Below, piece after piece: positions 20,442 through 27,896 of a DNA stretch of 34,818 nucleotides. The position numbers were made by a program, and so were the translations under genes. How positions within the stretch are numbered: the stretch's first letter is position 1; each line of letters starts with the position of its first letter. The stretch is from a virus: the IMG/VR virus record IMGVR_UViG_3300028592_000049, positions 1-34,818 of that record, one strand, 5' to 3'. The notes under the pieces were generated by a model. It made no database searches. It was not told the DNA's origin and saw only the letters and a program-made list of their open reading frames with translations.

Positions 20442-21909
20442 CGACGGCAAGGAGCCGCTTGAGCGCGCGCCCGCGCCCATCGACGACACTCCGCCGCGCT
20501 CCGCTTCCGCCGCGCCCGCGACGGAGGCCACCGAGCCCACCGGCGAGAAGCCGGCCGAGCCCGAGAAGGCCCCATCCCGCCAGGATGACAAGCGGGCCGA
20601 CCTCGTGGCGCTCTACCGCCAAAAGGCCGCCGAGGATCGCAAGGTCGCCAAGGCGCGCGTGCGTGTGGCGCGGCCGCAGGATGATCCGGACGGCGATGGC
20701 GATGGAGCCGACGCCGATGCTGCCGGTGCAGCTGCAGGCGAGCAGGAGGCCACGCAGCCCGGCGGCGGCCGGCGCGCGCCCTCGCACGAGACGCCCGAGG
20801 AGATCGAGGCGGAGCGGGCCGAGCTGCGCCAGCGCGCGGAGGCCGCACGCGGCAAGCCGGCCGACCGGCGCGACGCCGCCCAGCAGGATGGGGGCGCAAC
20901 CGGCCAAGGCGAGGTCGAGCTCAGGGACGGCAAGCGCGTCGTCAAGGTCTCGCAGGAGGAGGCGCTTCGCCTCGCGCAAATTGCATTCGCCAGCGACAAT
21001 CGTCTTGACGAATCAAAACGAATCCTGAAGGATGCCATCGAGGTTGCCAGGACTCTGCGCGGCGATGCCGGCACGGAACACCCACCGGGCCAGGCGCAAT
21101 CGCCAGGAACGCAGACGGCCAGCAGCCCGCAGTCTCACGCCGGCTCGACGGAACACCCACCGGGCGACGCCCAGGACGATGAGGCAGACCTCAACGAGCT
21201 TGAGGATCTCGTCGACAAGATCCAGGTCGGCGATCGTAGCGAGGGCGCGAATGCGCTCAAGGCCTACGAGCAGAGGATCATCGAACGGGCGCGCCAAGCT
21301 GCTCAGGGAACACCCACCCAGCCCGCAGCACTCGCGGATCAGGTCCGCAGCGTCCTTTCCCAGGATCGCATAGAGCGTGAGAACCAGACCGCCCTCCAGC
21401 GGTTTGCCGACACCTATCCCGATCTCGCCAAGGACGAGCTTCTGGCCCAGGCGGGCCTGACGGCGCTTGGCAAGGAGATCGAGAAGGACTTGGCCCGCGT
21501 CGGCGTCGAGGACGAGATCATCGCCTCGATCCGCGGCAACACCCACGCGCTGGTCGCAGCCCACAAGCAGCTGCGCATGGCCGGCCACAAGGTGTCCGCA
21601 CCCGACGAGCTTTTCGATGCGGTCGGCTCCGTGATGACGGAGCGCTTCGGCATCCGCAAGGCAGCGGGCGGCAACGGCTCTCACCAGCAGACACGAGCAT
21701 CCGAGCCCGGCGACGACCGCGGCCGGCCCGACGCACGCGCAACCTACGACCGCGCAGCCCAGGACCGGCTCGACAGGAAGCGCCAGCTCACACCCCAACC
21801 TCGGGCAGCCGGGGTGCGGTCGCAGATGCCTCAGGCTCCACGGCCCAAGACGGCCCGCGAGATCCTGGAGGAGCAGCGCGTAAGGCGCGGCTATTCCCGC
21901 ACGGCGTAG
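20416..21909 (+). CDS. probable scaffolding protein
   Basis: 497 residues from ATG 20416, preceded by agaggacaga. Very acidic and helical, with Pro/Ala/Asp-rich low-complexity N-terminal 170 residues and a charged end (KTAREILEEQRVRRGYSRTA). An 18 bp exact repeat (21073-21090, 21148-21165) duplicates TEHPPG. Length, composition and position just before the capsid gene match scaffolding proteins, which template prohead assembly and then leave. No sequence signature proves it. Confidence 0.65.
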   Translation: MPRFQTKTDDGKEPLERAPAPIDDTPPRSASAAPATEATEPTGEKPAEPEKAPSRQDDKRADLVALYRQKAAEDRKVAKARVRVARPQDDPDGDGDGADADAAGAAAGEQEATQPGGGRRAPSHETPEEIEAERAELRQRAEAARGKPADRRDAAQQDGGATGQGEVELRDGKRVVKVSQEEALRLAQIAFASDNRLDESKRILKDAIEVARTLRGDAGTEHPPGQAQSPGTQTASSPQSHAGSTEHPPGDAQDDEADLNELEDLVDKIQVGDRSEGANALKAYEQRIIERARQAAQGTPTQPAALADQVRSVLSQDRIERENQTALQRFADTYPDLAKDELLAQAGLTALGKEIEKDLARVGVEDEIIASIRGNTHALVAAHKQLRMAGHKVSAPDELFDAVGSVMTERFGIRKAAGGNGSHQQTRASEPGDDRGRPDARATYDRAAQDRLDRKRQLTPQPRAAGVRSQMPQAPRPKTAREILEEQRVRRGYSRTA

Positions 21910-21991
21910 GGGCTGAGCCCCACCGGCGGATCATCCGAGACCACACACCAGCCCCGCCCGTCCGACGAACACGCGAAAGGCAGATTGAGCC

Positions 21992-22990
21992 ATGACGGCG
22001 CTTGTGTGGGAAGACCAGGGCGAGGGCTACTGGTACAACGATGAGATGTCGGACTACCTGCGCACCCAGCTGCAGCCGACCACGAAGTTTCGCCAGCTGT
22101 GCGAGCCCGATCCCGGTGCCATGGAGAAGGGCCTCCACGCCGGCGAGATGTTCCGCTGGAACAACTACGGCAACGTCTCCCAGCAGGGCCGCAAGCTCGT
22201 GGAGACGAGCCCGATGCCGGAGGCCAACCTCACAGTGAGCCAGGGCTCGCTCACCATCACCGAGTTCGGCCTCAGCGTGCCCTACACGGGCAAGCTGACC
22301 GCGCTCGCCAAGCACGACGTGCAGCGCATCATCACCAAGGCGCTCAAGAACGACGCCCGCAAGGCGTTCGACATCGAGGCGTTCCTGCAGTTCAAGGAGA
22401 CCCCGCTGCGGGTCGCGCCGACGAGCGGCACGTCGACGACCGCCATCACGCTGACCGAGAACTCCGCCACCGCGACCACCAACAACGTGGCGCTGGGCAG
22501 CGGGCACGTGAAGGCCATTGTCGACACCATGCGGGAGCGCAACGTCCCCGGCTACGTCGATGACGACTACTGCGCCATCTCGCACCCGACCACGTGGCGC
22601 ACGTTCAAGAACGAGCTGGAGACCCTCAACCAGTACACGGCCCTGGGCCTGGAGAAGATCTACAACGGCGAGGTGGGCCGCTACGAGGGCTGCCGCTTCA
22701 TCGAGGAGAACTTCATCCCCAAGGGCGGCGCCAACGACTCCACGGCCTACGACCCCTACACGGGCACGGCGGATGCGTGGAACAACGGCAAGTCGTCCTG
22801 GGCCTTCTTCTTCGGCGGCGACACGGTCCAGGAGGCCATCGTCATCCCCGAGGAGATCAGGGCCAAGATCCCCGGCGACTTCGGCCGCTCGCGCGGCATC
22901 GCCTGGTACGAGATGGGCGGCTTCGGCATCACCCACGACTCCACCAACGCCAGCGAGGCCCGCATCTTCATGTGGGACAGCGCGGCGTAA
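21992..22990 (+). CDS. major capsid protein
   Basis: 332 residues with cgaaaggcagattgagcc before ATG. The segments LVETSPMPEANLTVSQGSLT, VDDDYCAISHPTTWRTFKNE and a final GGDTVQEAIVIPEEIRAKIP resemble HK97-fold major capsid proteins of the P22/N4 gp56 type. In this type a beta-rich P domain contains an inserted strand-rich region. Gene order (portal, scaffold, capsid) supports it. Subfamily not settled. Confidence 0.85.
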   Translation: MTALVWEDQGEGYWYNDEMSDYLRTQLQPTTKFRQLCEPDPGAMEKGLHAGEMFRWNNYGNVSQQGRKLVETSPMPEANLTVSQGSLTITEFGLSVPYTGKLTALAKHDVQRIITKALKNDARKAFDIEAFLQFKETPLRVAPTSGTSTTAITLTENSATATTNNVALGSGHVKAIVDTMRERNVPGYVDDDYCAISHPTTWRTFKNELETLNQYTALGLEKIYNGEVGRYEGCRFIEENFIPKGGANDSTAYDPYTGTADAWNNGKSSWAFFFGGDTVQEAIVIPEEIRAKIPGDFGRSRGIAWYEMGGFGITHDSTNASEARIFMWDSAA

Positions 22991-23070
22991 TCGAGGTTCC
23001 GGGCGCAAGGAGCGGGCAAGCCCGCTCCGATCCCGACCCCCGACCCTGACACCTCGAAAGGACTATTCCA

Positions 23071-23475
23071 ATGTCTTACGACAACCCGAACCGCATCAAG
23101 TACGAGCGCTTCTTCGATGCCGGCAACAACGGCAACGAGACGTGGACCATCAAGGGCCCGAAGGGCAAGGCGGGCCGCCTCTACGACTACGGCGTGGAGA
23201 TGGTGACGGAGGCGTTCACGGCCGACTGCACTCTCTCCATCGGCACCGCCAGCGACCCGGATGCCTACGGCGAGGAACTCGCCTTCGGCGCACTCGCCGC
23301 CGATGACGTGCTGTCTGTCCGCTCCTCCTACGATCCCATCGCCAACAAGGCGGCTTTCGACGCGCTGATGGTGAACCCGGTGATCCCGAAGGATACCGAG
23401 GTCGTCATGACGCTCGTCGATGACAGCACGAGCGGCATCGGCACCTTCTTCTGCGTCATCGACTGGGCCGACTAA
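23071..23475 (+). CDS. probable small structural (decoration-type) protein
   Basis: 134 residues; gaaaggactattcca before ATG. Beta-rich (ETWTIKGPKGKAGRLYDYGV, TADCTLSIGTASDPDAYGEE) with few charges clustered. Immediately after the capsid gene, the usual place for decoration or head-stabilising proteins. No domain recognised. A strong hairpin follows the gene at 23498-23520. Confidence 0.6.
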   Translation: MSYDNPNRIKYERFFDAGNNGNETWTIKGPKGKAGRLYDYGVEMVTEAFTADCTLSIGTASDPDAYGEELAFGALAADDVLSVRSSYDPIANKAAFDALMVNPVIPKDTEVVMTLVDDSTSGIGTFFCVIDWAD

Positions 23476-23497
23476 TCGCCCCGGTCGCACAAGCCCA

Positions 23498-23520
23498 GGG
23501 AGCCTCGAGACGAGGCTCCC
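23498..23520. terminator. strong hairpin after the capsid-region genes
   Basis: Ten perfect G/C-rich pairs (23498-23507 with 23511-23520) around a 3 nt loop. No U tract follows in either direction, so it may act as an mRNA stabiliser or attenuate downstream transcription rather than as a classical terminator. Confidence 0.45.
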
Positions 23521-23549
23521 GCCCGACGTGAACGGCAAGGAGCCGTCCC

Positions 23550-23783
23550 ATGCACTTCCGCGACCCCAACAGGCCGGAGCCGGCCGGCGATCCGCGCCCC
23601 GTCACGCGTCACCGCGGCAACGGCGCGAGCGGCGACGCCAGCGTGGACGGGTTCACCCGGGTCGCGCGGCGCCCGTACATGCCGCGCGGAATGGGCGGGG
23701 TGGACTCCGAGATCGTTCCGAACGCCCAGGCCGACCGTATCGAGGGCATGTTCGACGACATCCCCTCGTTCCCTGGTGACTGA
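23550..23783 (+). CDS. hypothetical 77 aa protein
   Basis: 77 residues with gcaaggagccgtccc before ATG. Gly/Arg/Pro-rich start, then VARRPYMPRGMGGVDSEIV and an acidic end (RIEGMFDDIPSFPGD). No recognised family. Small basic-then-acidic protein between two hairpins in the head region. Confidence 0.6.
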   Translation: MHFRDPNRPEPAGDPRPVTRHRGNGASGDASVDGFTRVARRPYMPRGMGGVDSEIVPNAQADRIEGMFDDIPSFPGD

Positions 23784-23844
23784 GAACCCCGGGTCACGCG
23801 ACGCGCGACCCACAGCAGAACCCTTTCCGAGAAGGACCACACCC

Positions 23845-24051
23845 ATGAAGCGCAAAGGCTGCATGACCGAGAGCGCCCACTTCGGCCAGACCATCATCAC
23901 CGAGACGGGCCCCGACCGCTCCTCGCACAAACTCGACCACAACCAGGCGCTCGCCGGCAAGCCCATGAAGGGCGGCCCCACCGACGTCTCGCACTCGATC
24001 TCGGGCGGCAGCGTCAACGACTACAACGACAAGAAGTCGGCACGCGGCTGA
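23845..24051 (+). CDS. hypothetical 68 aa protein
   Basis: 68 residues from ATG 23845; gagaaggaccacaccc upstream. The frame is open to 23776 but without a start site. Polar, with SAHFGQTIITETGPDRSSHK and GGSVNDYNDKKSARG. Possibly a minor virion or assembly component; unknown family. Confidence 0.6.
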   Translation: MKRKGCMTESAHFGQTIITETGPDRSSHKLDHNQALAGKPMKGGPTDVSHSISGGSVNDYNDKKSARG

Positions 24052-24082
24052 CGCCGCCTCAGAACCCCGAAACCCCCTTTCG

Positions 24083-24113
24083 CGGCGGGCTGCCCCTGGT
24101 TGGCAGCCCGCCG
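24083..24113 (+). terminator. strong intergenic hairpin
   Basis: Twelve perfect pairs (24083-24094 with 24102-24113) around loop cctggtt, followed by TTGCC. It lies 32 nt after the preceding gene. A short U run suggests partial termination or RNA end protection. Confidence 0.45.
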
Positions 24114-24137
24114 TTGCCATTTGGAGACCGACGACAC

Positions 24138-24884
24138 ATGCTGAGGATCGACGTGAAGCGCAGGGACGTGGGCAAGGTTTGCCCGCCCTACTACGCCCCC
24201 AACTGCGATCGCCCCGCCCACTTCGAGTTCCAGGGCAAGCTCTTCGATGCCCACGGCCGAGAGATCATCCCGGGCGTGGCCATGGTCGAGGATGAGGCAC
24301 CCGCCGTAGCCGATGCAGGCGGCAAGGACAGTGCGGCGCCGAGCGGAGCGCTGTCGGCTGCCGAGCTTGTACGCATCGCCGACCGCCTGTCCTGGCCTGA
24401 CCTCAAGGCCAAGGCCGAGGCCATCCTGGGCAGCAACACGCCCAAGAGCAAGCAGCAGGTCCTCGCCAAGATCAAGGCGCTGGCGGAAGGCCGCAGCTTG
24501 AAGGCGCTGCCGCCCGTGTCTCGCGAAGGTGTCGCCATCACCGAGCCCCCGGGCGCGGGCGCCATCCCCAAGCCTGTGAAGAGGGGCGGCCCGAAGGCGT
24601 GGCCGGCGCAACCGGCGGCCGATCAGGCCGCTGCGCAAGGCGCCGCCGATGCCGCTCCGGCTGCGGTCGCCGCCGCCGCTCCTCCCGCGGCCGCGGCTTC
24701 CGCCAAGCCCGGCGAGATCGACCTCGCCGCCTGGGGTCGCGGCGAGACGAACTACCTATCCGGCCAGCTCACCAAGGCCGCCAGGGCACAGTTCAACGTG
24801 CAGCTCACCGAGCGCCGCGACATCCTCGATGCCCTCATCGAGCGCGGGATGGTGACGCTGGAAGGCGCGCGGACGGATCTCTAA
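24138..24884 (+). CDS. hypothetical structural-region protein, 248 aa
   Basis: 248 residues from ATG 24138, with ttggagaccgacgacac upstream; the open frame begins at a TTG at 24114. The first 50 residues (KVCPPYYAPNCDRPAHFEFQ) form a compact Cys-containing part. A helical piece (LVRIADRLSWPDLKAKAEAI) resembles a short HeH/LEM-like segment. An Ala/Pro linker leads to a C-terminal helical domain. Probably an assembly or connector protein; unproven. Confidence 0.6.
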   Translation: MLRIDVKRRDVGKVCPPYYAPNCDRPAHFEFQGKLFDAHGREIIPGVAMVEDEAPAVADAGGKDSAAPSGALSAAELVRIADRLSWPDLKAKAEAILGSNTPKSKQQVLAKIKALAEGRSLKALPPVSREGVAITEPPGAGAIPKPVKRGGPKAWPAQPAADQAAAQGAADAAPAAVAAAAPPAAAASAKPGEIDLAAWGRGETNYLSGQLTKAARAQFNVQLTERRDILDALIERGMVTLEGARTDL

Positions 24885-24940
24885 AGCGCGCGCCTCGCCC
24901 ACCTGCGCACGCGCGCAAGCTACAGGCGGTCAGGTAAGTC

Positions 24941-25561
24941 ATGGCCATCAACTGGACGACGCTGACCGCTTCCAAGAGCACGGCCGGCTCCATCGCCAAC
25001 TGGCTGAACCGGAGCGACCTGCCGATGGAGAACATCCTCCTTGAGGCGGAGGCCTGGATCTACCAGCGCTTGCGCGTCCGGGAGATGACGACGGCCGATC
25101 TGTTCACGTTCGGCGCCGGCGAATCCACCGAGGCGCTGCCTTCTGGCTTCCTCGACCCCATTTCCTTCAAGCCGTATGCCTGGGGGAGCACCGCTTTGCC
25201 CTACGTGCACGAGGACAGCTTCAGGGAGCGCAGGGACGACGACGGCAACCTGGCCGAGGACCGGCCCTCGCAATGGACCATCATAGGCGAGACGGCCCAT
25301 GTGGACTGCATCTGCGAGGAGGCCTTCGGCGGGCGCCTCCTCTACTACAAGCAGCCGGCGCCGCTCTCCTCGTCCAACGAGACCAACTTCCTCACCACGC
25401 GCTACCCTACCCTCGTGCGCTCGGCCTGCATGATGCGCGGGTTCGAGCACATGAAGCACGCCCAGAACGCGGTCGCCTATATGCAGAAGGCCGAGGCCGA
25501 CATCGCCGAGGCGATGCGCACCAACGACATGTTCCGTCGCGCCCAGATGGTGGCGAGCTGA
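24941..25561 (+). CDS. head-tail adaptor-like protein
   Basis: 206 residues. Helical pieces, such as LPMENILLEAEAWIYQRLRV and the C-terminal AYMQKAEADIAEAMRT, surround a beta-rich centre (DFFS-like AWGSTALPYVHEDSFRERRD). This layout is that of gp4/gp6-type adaptors that bind the portal and begin the tail. It sits between head and tail genes as expected. Family assignment is by layout, not by search. Confidence 0.6.
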   Translation: MAINWTTLTASKSTAGSIANWLNRSDLPMENILLEAEAWIYQRLRVREMTTADLFTFGAGESTEALPSGFLDPISFKPYAWGSTALPYVHEDSFRERRDDDGNLAEDRPSQWTIIGETAHVDCICEEAFGGRLLYYKQPAPLSSSNETNFLTTRYPTLVRSACMMRGFEHMKHAQNAVAYMQKAEADIAEAMRTNDMFRRAQMVAS

Positions 25562-25612
25562 GGCCCTCCTTGCGGGGCCCACGACGAGCGACGCCAGCGG
25601 GAGGACTGATCC

Positions 25613-26725
25613 GTGGCCGATACCCTGACCCCCAATCTCAAGCTCACCAACCAGACGGAAGGGGGCAACGACTCCACCTGGGGCATCAAGGTCGACGACA
25701 ACTTCGAGCAGATCGACGACAAGTTCGGAGATACGACGGAGATCACCACCACCGGCGGCACGACATCGCTGACCGACGAGCAGGAGCTCGTCATGGCGGT
25801 GGCGGTCGACGGCACCCTGGTCTCCAACGCCATCATCGAGTTCTCGGGCCGCGGCGGGGAGTGGTTCATCAAGAACGCCACCACCGGCAACTTCTCCCTG
25901 ACCGCCAAGGTCTCCGGGCAGACCGGCGTCACCATCGCCCAGAGCACCACCACCAAGGTGTGGTGCGACGGTACCGATATCCACGAGGGTGTGCCGACTG
26001 CCGAGCTTTCCTCCGACACCTCCCCCCAACTCTCCGCCGACCTCGATACCAACGGGTTCTCGATCCAGTTCGACGACGCCACCGGCATCGAGGACGACAG
26101 CGGCAACGAGCAGATCCGGTTCCAGAAGACCGCCTCCGCGGTCAATCAGATCGACGTAACGAATGCGGCCACGGGCAACGCACCGCGCCTGGAGGCCACC
26201 GGCGACGACACCAACATCGACCTTGACTTGCGAGCCAAGGGCTCGGGCAAGCTCAGGTCCGACACCCTGCGTATTGTGGCGCTCGCCGCCTCCACGGCGA
26301 TGCTGTTCGCTCAGACGAGCGCGCCCACCGGCTGGACGAAGAGCACCACCCACAACGACAAGGCGCTTCGCGTAGTTTCTGGCACCGCGTCGAGCGGCGG
26401 CTCCACCGCGTTCTCCACGGTATTTGCCTCAAAGACGCCGGCAGGTACCGTCGGCGGAACTACGTTGACCGTCAACCAGATCCCGCTGCACGGCCACCCG
26501 ATCCGCCTCACCAGCGTGGGCGACGATGGGAATGGGTCGGGCGGCCTCCTGATGCGCAACACAGGCACGCGCGACAACTACACATTCACCGGCACGCCGA
26601 GCGATACCTTTGGTGAGCAGCTGGGCGGATCGGGCGGCGGTCAGTCCCACAATCACTCCTTCACCGGGAACGCAATGGACTTCGCCGTGCAGTATGTCGA
26701 CGTCATCATCGCCACGCTCGACTAG
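25613..26725 (+). CDS. tail fibre / collar-domain protein
   Basis: 370 residues from GTG 25613 with cgggaggactgatcc upstream. Begins LTPNLKLTNQTEGGNDSTWG, then has Thr/Gly/Asp-rich beta repeats. The C-terminus has the tail-collar pattern: LTVNQIPLHGHPIRL, Gly-rich loop, then GQSHNHSFTGNAMDFAVQYV and DVIIATLD. Such collar domains form the tip of trimeric fibres that touch the host surface. Likely receptor-binding. Confidence 0.75.
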   Translation: MADTLTPNLKLTNQTEGGNDSTWGIKVDDNFEQIDDKFGDTTEITTTGGTTSLTDEQELVMAVAVDGTLVSNAIIEFSGRGGEWFIKNATTGNFSLTAKVSGQTGVTIAQSTTTKVWCDGTDIHEGVPTAELSSDTSPQLSADLDTNGFSIQFDDATGIEDDSGNEQIRFQKTASAVNQIDVTNAATGNAPRLEATGDDTNIDLDLRAKGSGKLRSDTLRIVALAASTAMLFAQTSAPTGWTKSTTHNDKALRVVSGTASSGGSTAFSTVFASKTPAGTVGGTTLTVNQIPLHGHPIRLTSVGDDGNGSGGLLMRNTGTRDNYTFTGTPSDTFGEQLGGSGGGQSHNHSFTGNAMDFAVQYVDVIIATLD

Positions 26726-26741
26726 ACCTGAAAGGACAGCC

Positions 26742-27041
26742 ATGCGTGCGCAGATCCCCCACGGGCCCGACCACCTCTATTGTCCGCTGTGGCGCAAGCC
26801 CATGTCCAAGTGCTGCCACACCTGCCCGTGGTGGCAGCAGGTGCGCGGGGTCAACCCCAATACCGGCGCCGAGGTGGACCGCTGGGACTGCGCCATCGCC
26901 TTCATGCCCCTCCTCCAGATGGAGGTAGCCAGTCAAGCCCGGCAGGGAGCGGCGGCCACCGAGAGTTTCAGGAATGAGATGGTGGCGCTGGCGCACGATC
27001 GCCGCGCCCCGCCGCAGCTTCAGGCGCCGCACAAGGCATAG
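26742..27041 (+). CDS. Cys/Trp-rich small phage protein
   Basis: 99 residues from ATG 26742, with gaaaggacagcc upstream. The N-terminal half has an unusual metal-binding-like block: LYCPLWRKPMSKCCHTCPWW (13-32) and a fourth Cys later (RWDCAIAFMP). I recall similar proteins near tail genes of other phages but know no function. Its last 22 bases overlap the convergent glycosyltransferase gene. Confidence 0.65.
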   Translation: MRAQIPHGPDHLYCPLWRKPMSKCCHTCPWWQQVRGVNPNTGAEVDRWDCAIAFMPLLQMEVASQARQGAAATESFRNEMVALAHDRRAPPQLQAPHKA

Positions 27042-27784
27042 AAAGCGCGCGCGATATCGTTCGCGCCGCGGAACATGACCATGCCGCCCTGAGCGTACCA
27101 GGGCTTGTGCATCCGGCTGTTGACGGCCCGTGCTGCGGGATCGACCGCAGATGTCGTGCTGATCGTGGTGGGCCATCGGTGCCGGGATACCGGGAAGGGC
27201 ACCACGGCGCGCAGCTTGAAGCCGTACTTCCACGCACGGTCGAACTCGTGGTCGTAGGGAACGGTCATCGGCAGCAAACCGGCGGCCAGCCGCGAGGCGG
27301 CGTTGCGGTTCACAAGGTATGCGGCGGCTGTCCCGTGCCGGAAGGCGAGGGACACCAGGCGGTGGCGGCCGCCGAGGTCGAGGCGCGGGATGATCCCGCC
27401 CGGGTGTGTGGCGAAGAGTTTCACGAGGTCCCACTGGTCGGGACAAGCTGAGAGCGCGCCAAGCACGGCGGGCAGATCGCCCGAGAGGGTTACGTCGTCC
27501 TCCAGGATCAAGCCCATCTCGTCACCGGTCGCGAGAAAGCGGGTGAGCGCTGCGTGGTGGGAAAGATAGCACCCCACCTCGCCGCGGCGCAGCAGGGCGT
27601 GGTGACAGCGCCGGAAGGCCTTCTCATCGACGAGGGCAGGGTTGGGAAGAGCGATCCTGGCGCCGTCGACGGCGCATATTCGCTCCCACTCGACCCCGGT
27701 CTCTGCGGTGAGGGCAGCAAGCTCCGCGCTGATGGCGGCAAGCCGGTCAGGCGAGCGGTCGAGGTTGATGACGAAGACCCGCAT
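27020..27784 (-). CDS. glycosyltransferase family 25-like protein
   Basis: 254 residues from ATG 27784 (MRVFVINLDRSPDRLAAISA); a longer start at 27856 would lie upstream of the likely transcription start. The GT25 hallmarks are present: VINLDRSPDR, GEVGCYLSHHAA (68-79), the acidic motif LILEDDVTL (EDD 95-97) and a late YDHEFDRAW. GT25 enzymes transfer sugars to lipopolysaccharide or proteins. On the opposite strand inside the tail genes with its own promoter, it looks like an inserted host-modifying gene (a moron), perhaps for O-antigen change in lysogens. Confidence 0.8.
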   Translation of the reverse strand: MRVFVINLDRSPDRLAAISAELAALTAETGVEWERICAVDGARIALPNPALVDEKAFRRCHHALLRRGEVGCYLSHHAALTRFLATGDEMGLILEDDVTLSGDLPAVLGALSACPDQWDLVKLFATHPGGIIPRLDLGGRHRLVSLAFRHGTAAAYLVNRNAASRLAAGLLPMTVPYDHEFDRAWKYGFKLRAVVPFPVSRHRWPTTISTTSAVDPAARAVNSRMHKPWYAQGGMVMFRGANDIARAFYALCGA

Positions 27785-27799
27785 GGGAAGAGCGAACTC

Positions 27800-27835
27800 C
27801 AGCAATACTGCCAGCAATACTGCCGGCAAGACTGA
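27800..27835 (-). repeat. 12 bp tandem repeat in the leader
   Basis: Two identical 12 bp units (27800-27811 and 27812-27823) and a third, partly matching one (27824-27835), lie between the promoter and start of the glycosyltransferase gene. They could vary in number by slippage and change expression. Confidence 0.6.
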
Positions 27836-27854
27836 AAGACAGCCAACAGCCGAC

Positions 27855-27883
27855 ATCTAGGGCCTGATAACAGTCTCGGTCAA
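27855..27883 (-). promoter_or_regulatory. promoter candidate of the glycosyltransferase gene
   Basis: On the minus strand TTGACC (27878-27883) and CTAGAT (27855-27860) are 17 bases apart, a good sigma70-type match. Start of transcription would fall near 27848, leaving a 60-base leader before the chosen ATG. Confidence 0.55.
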
Positions 27884-27896
27884 GATCGCCTGAGAA

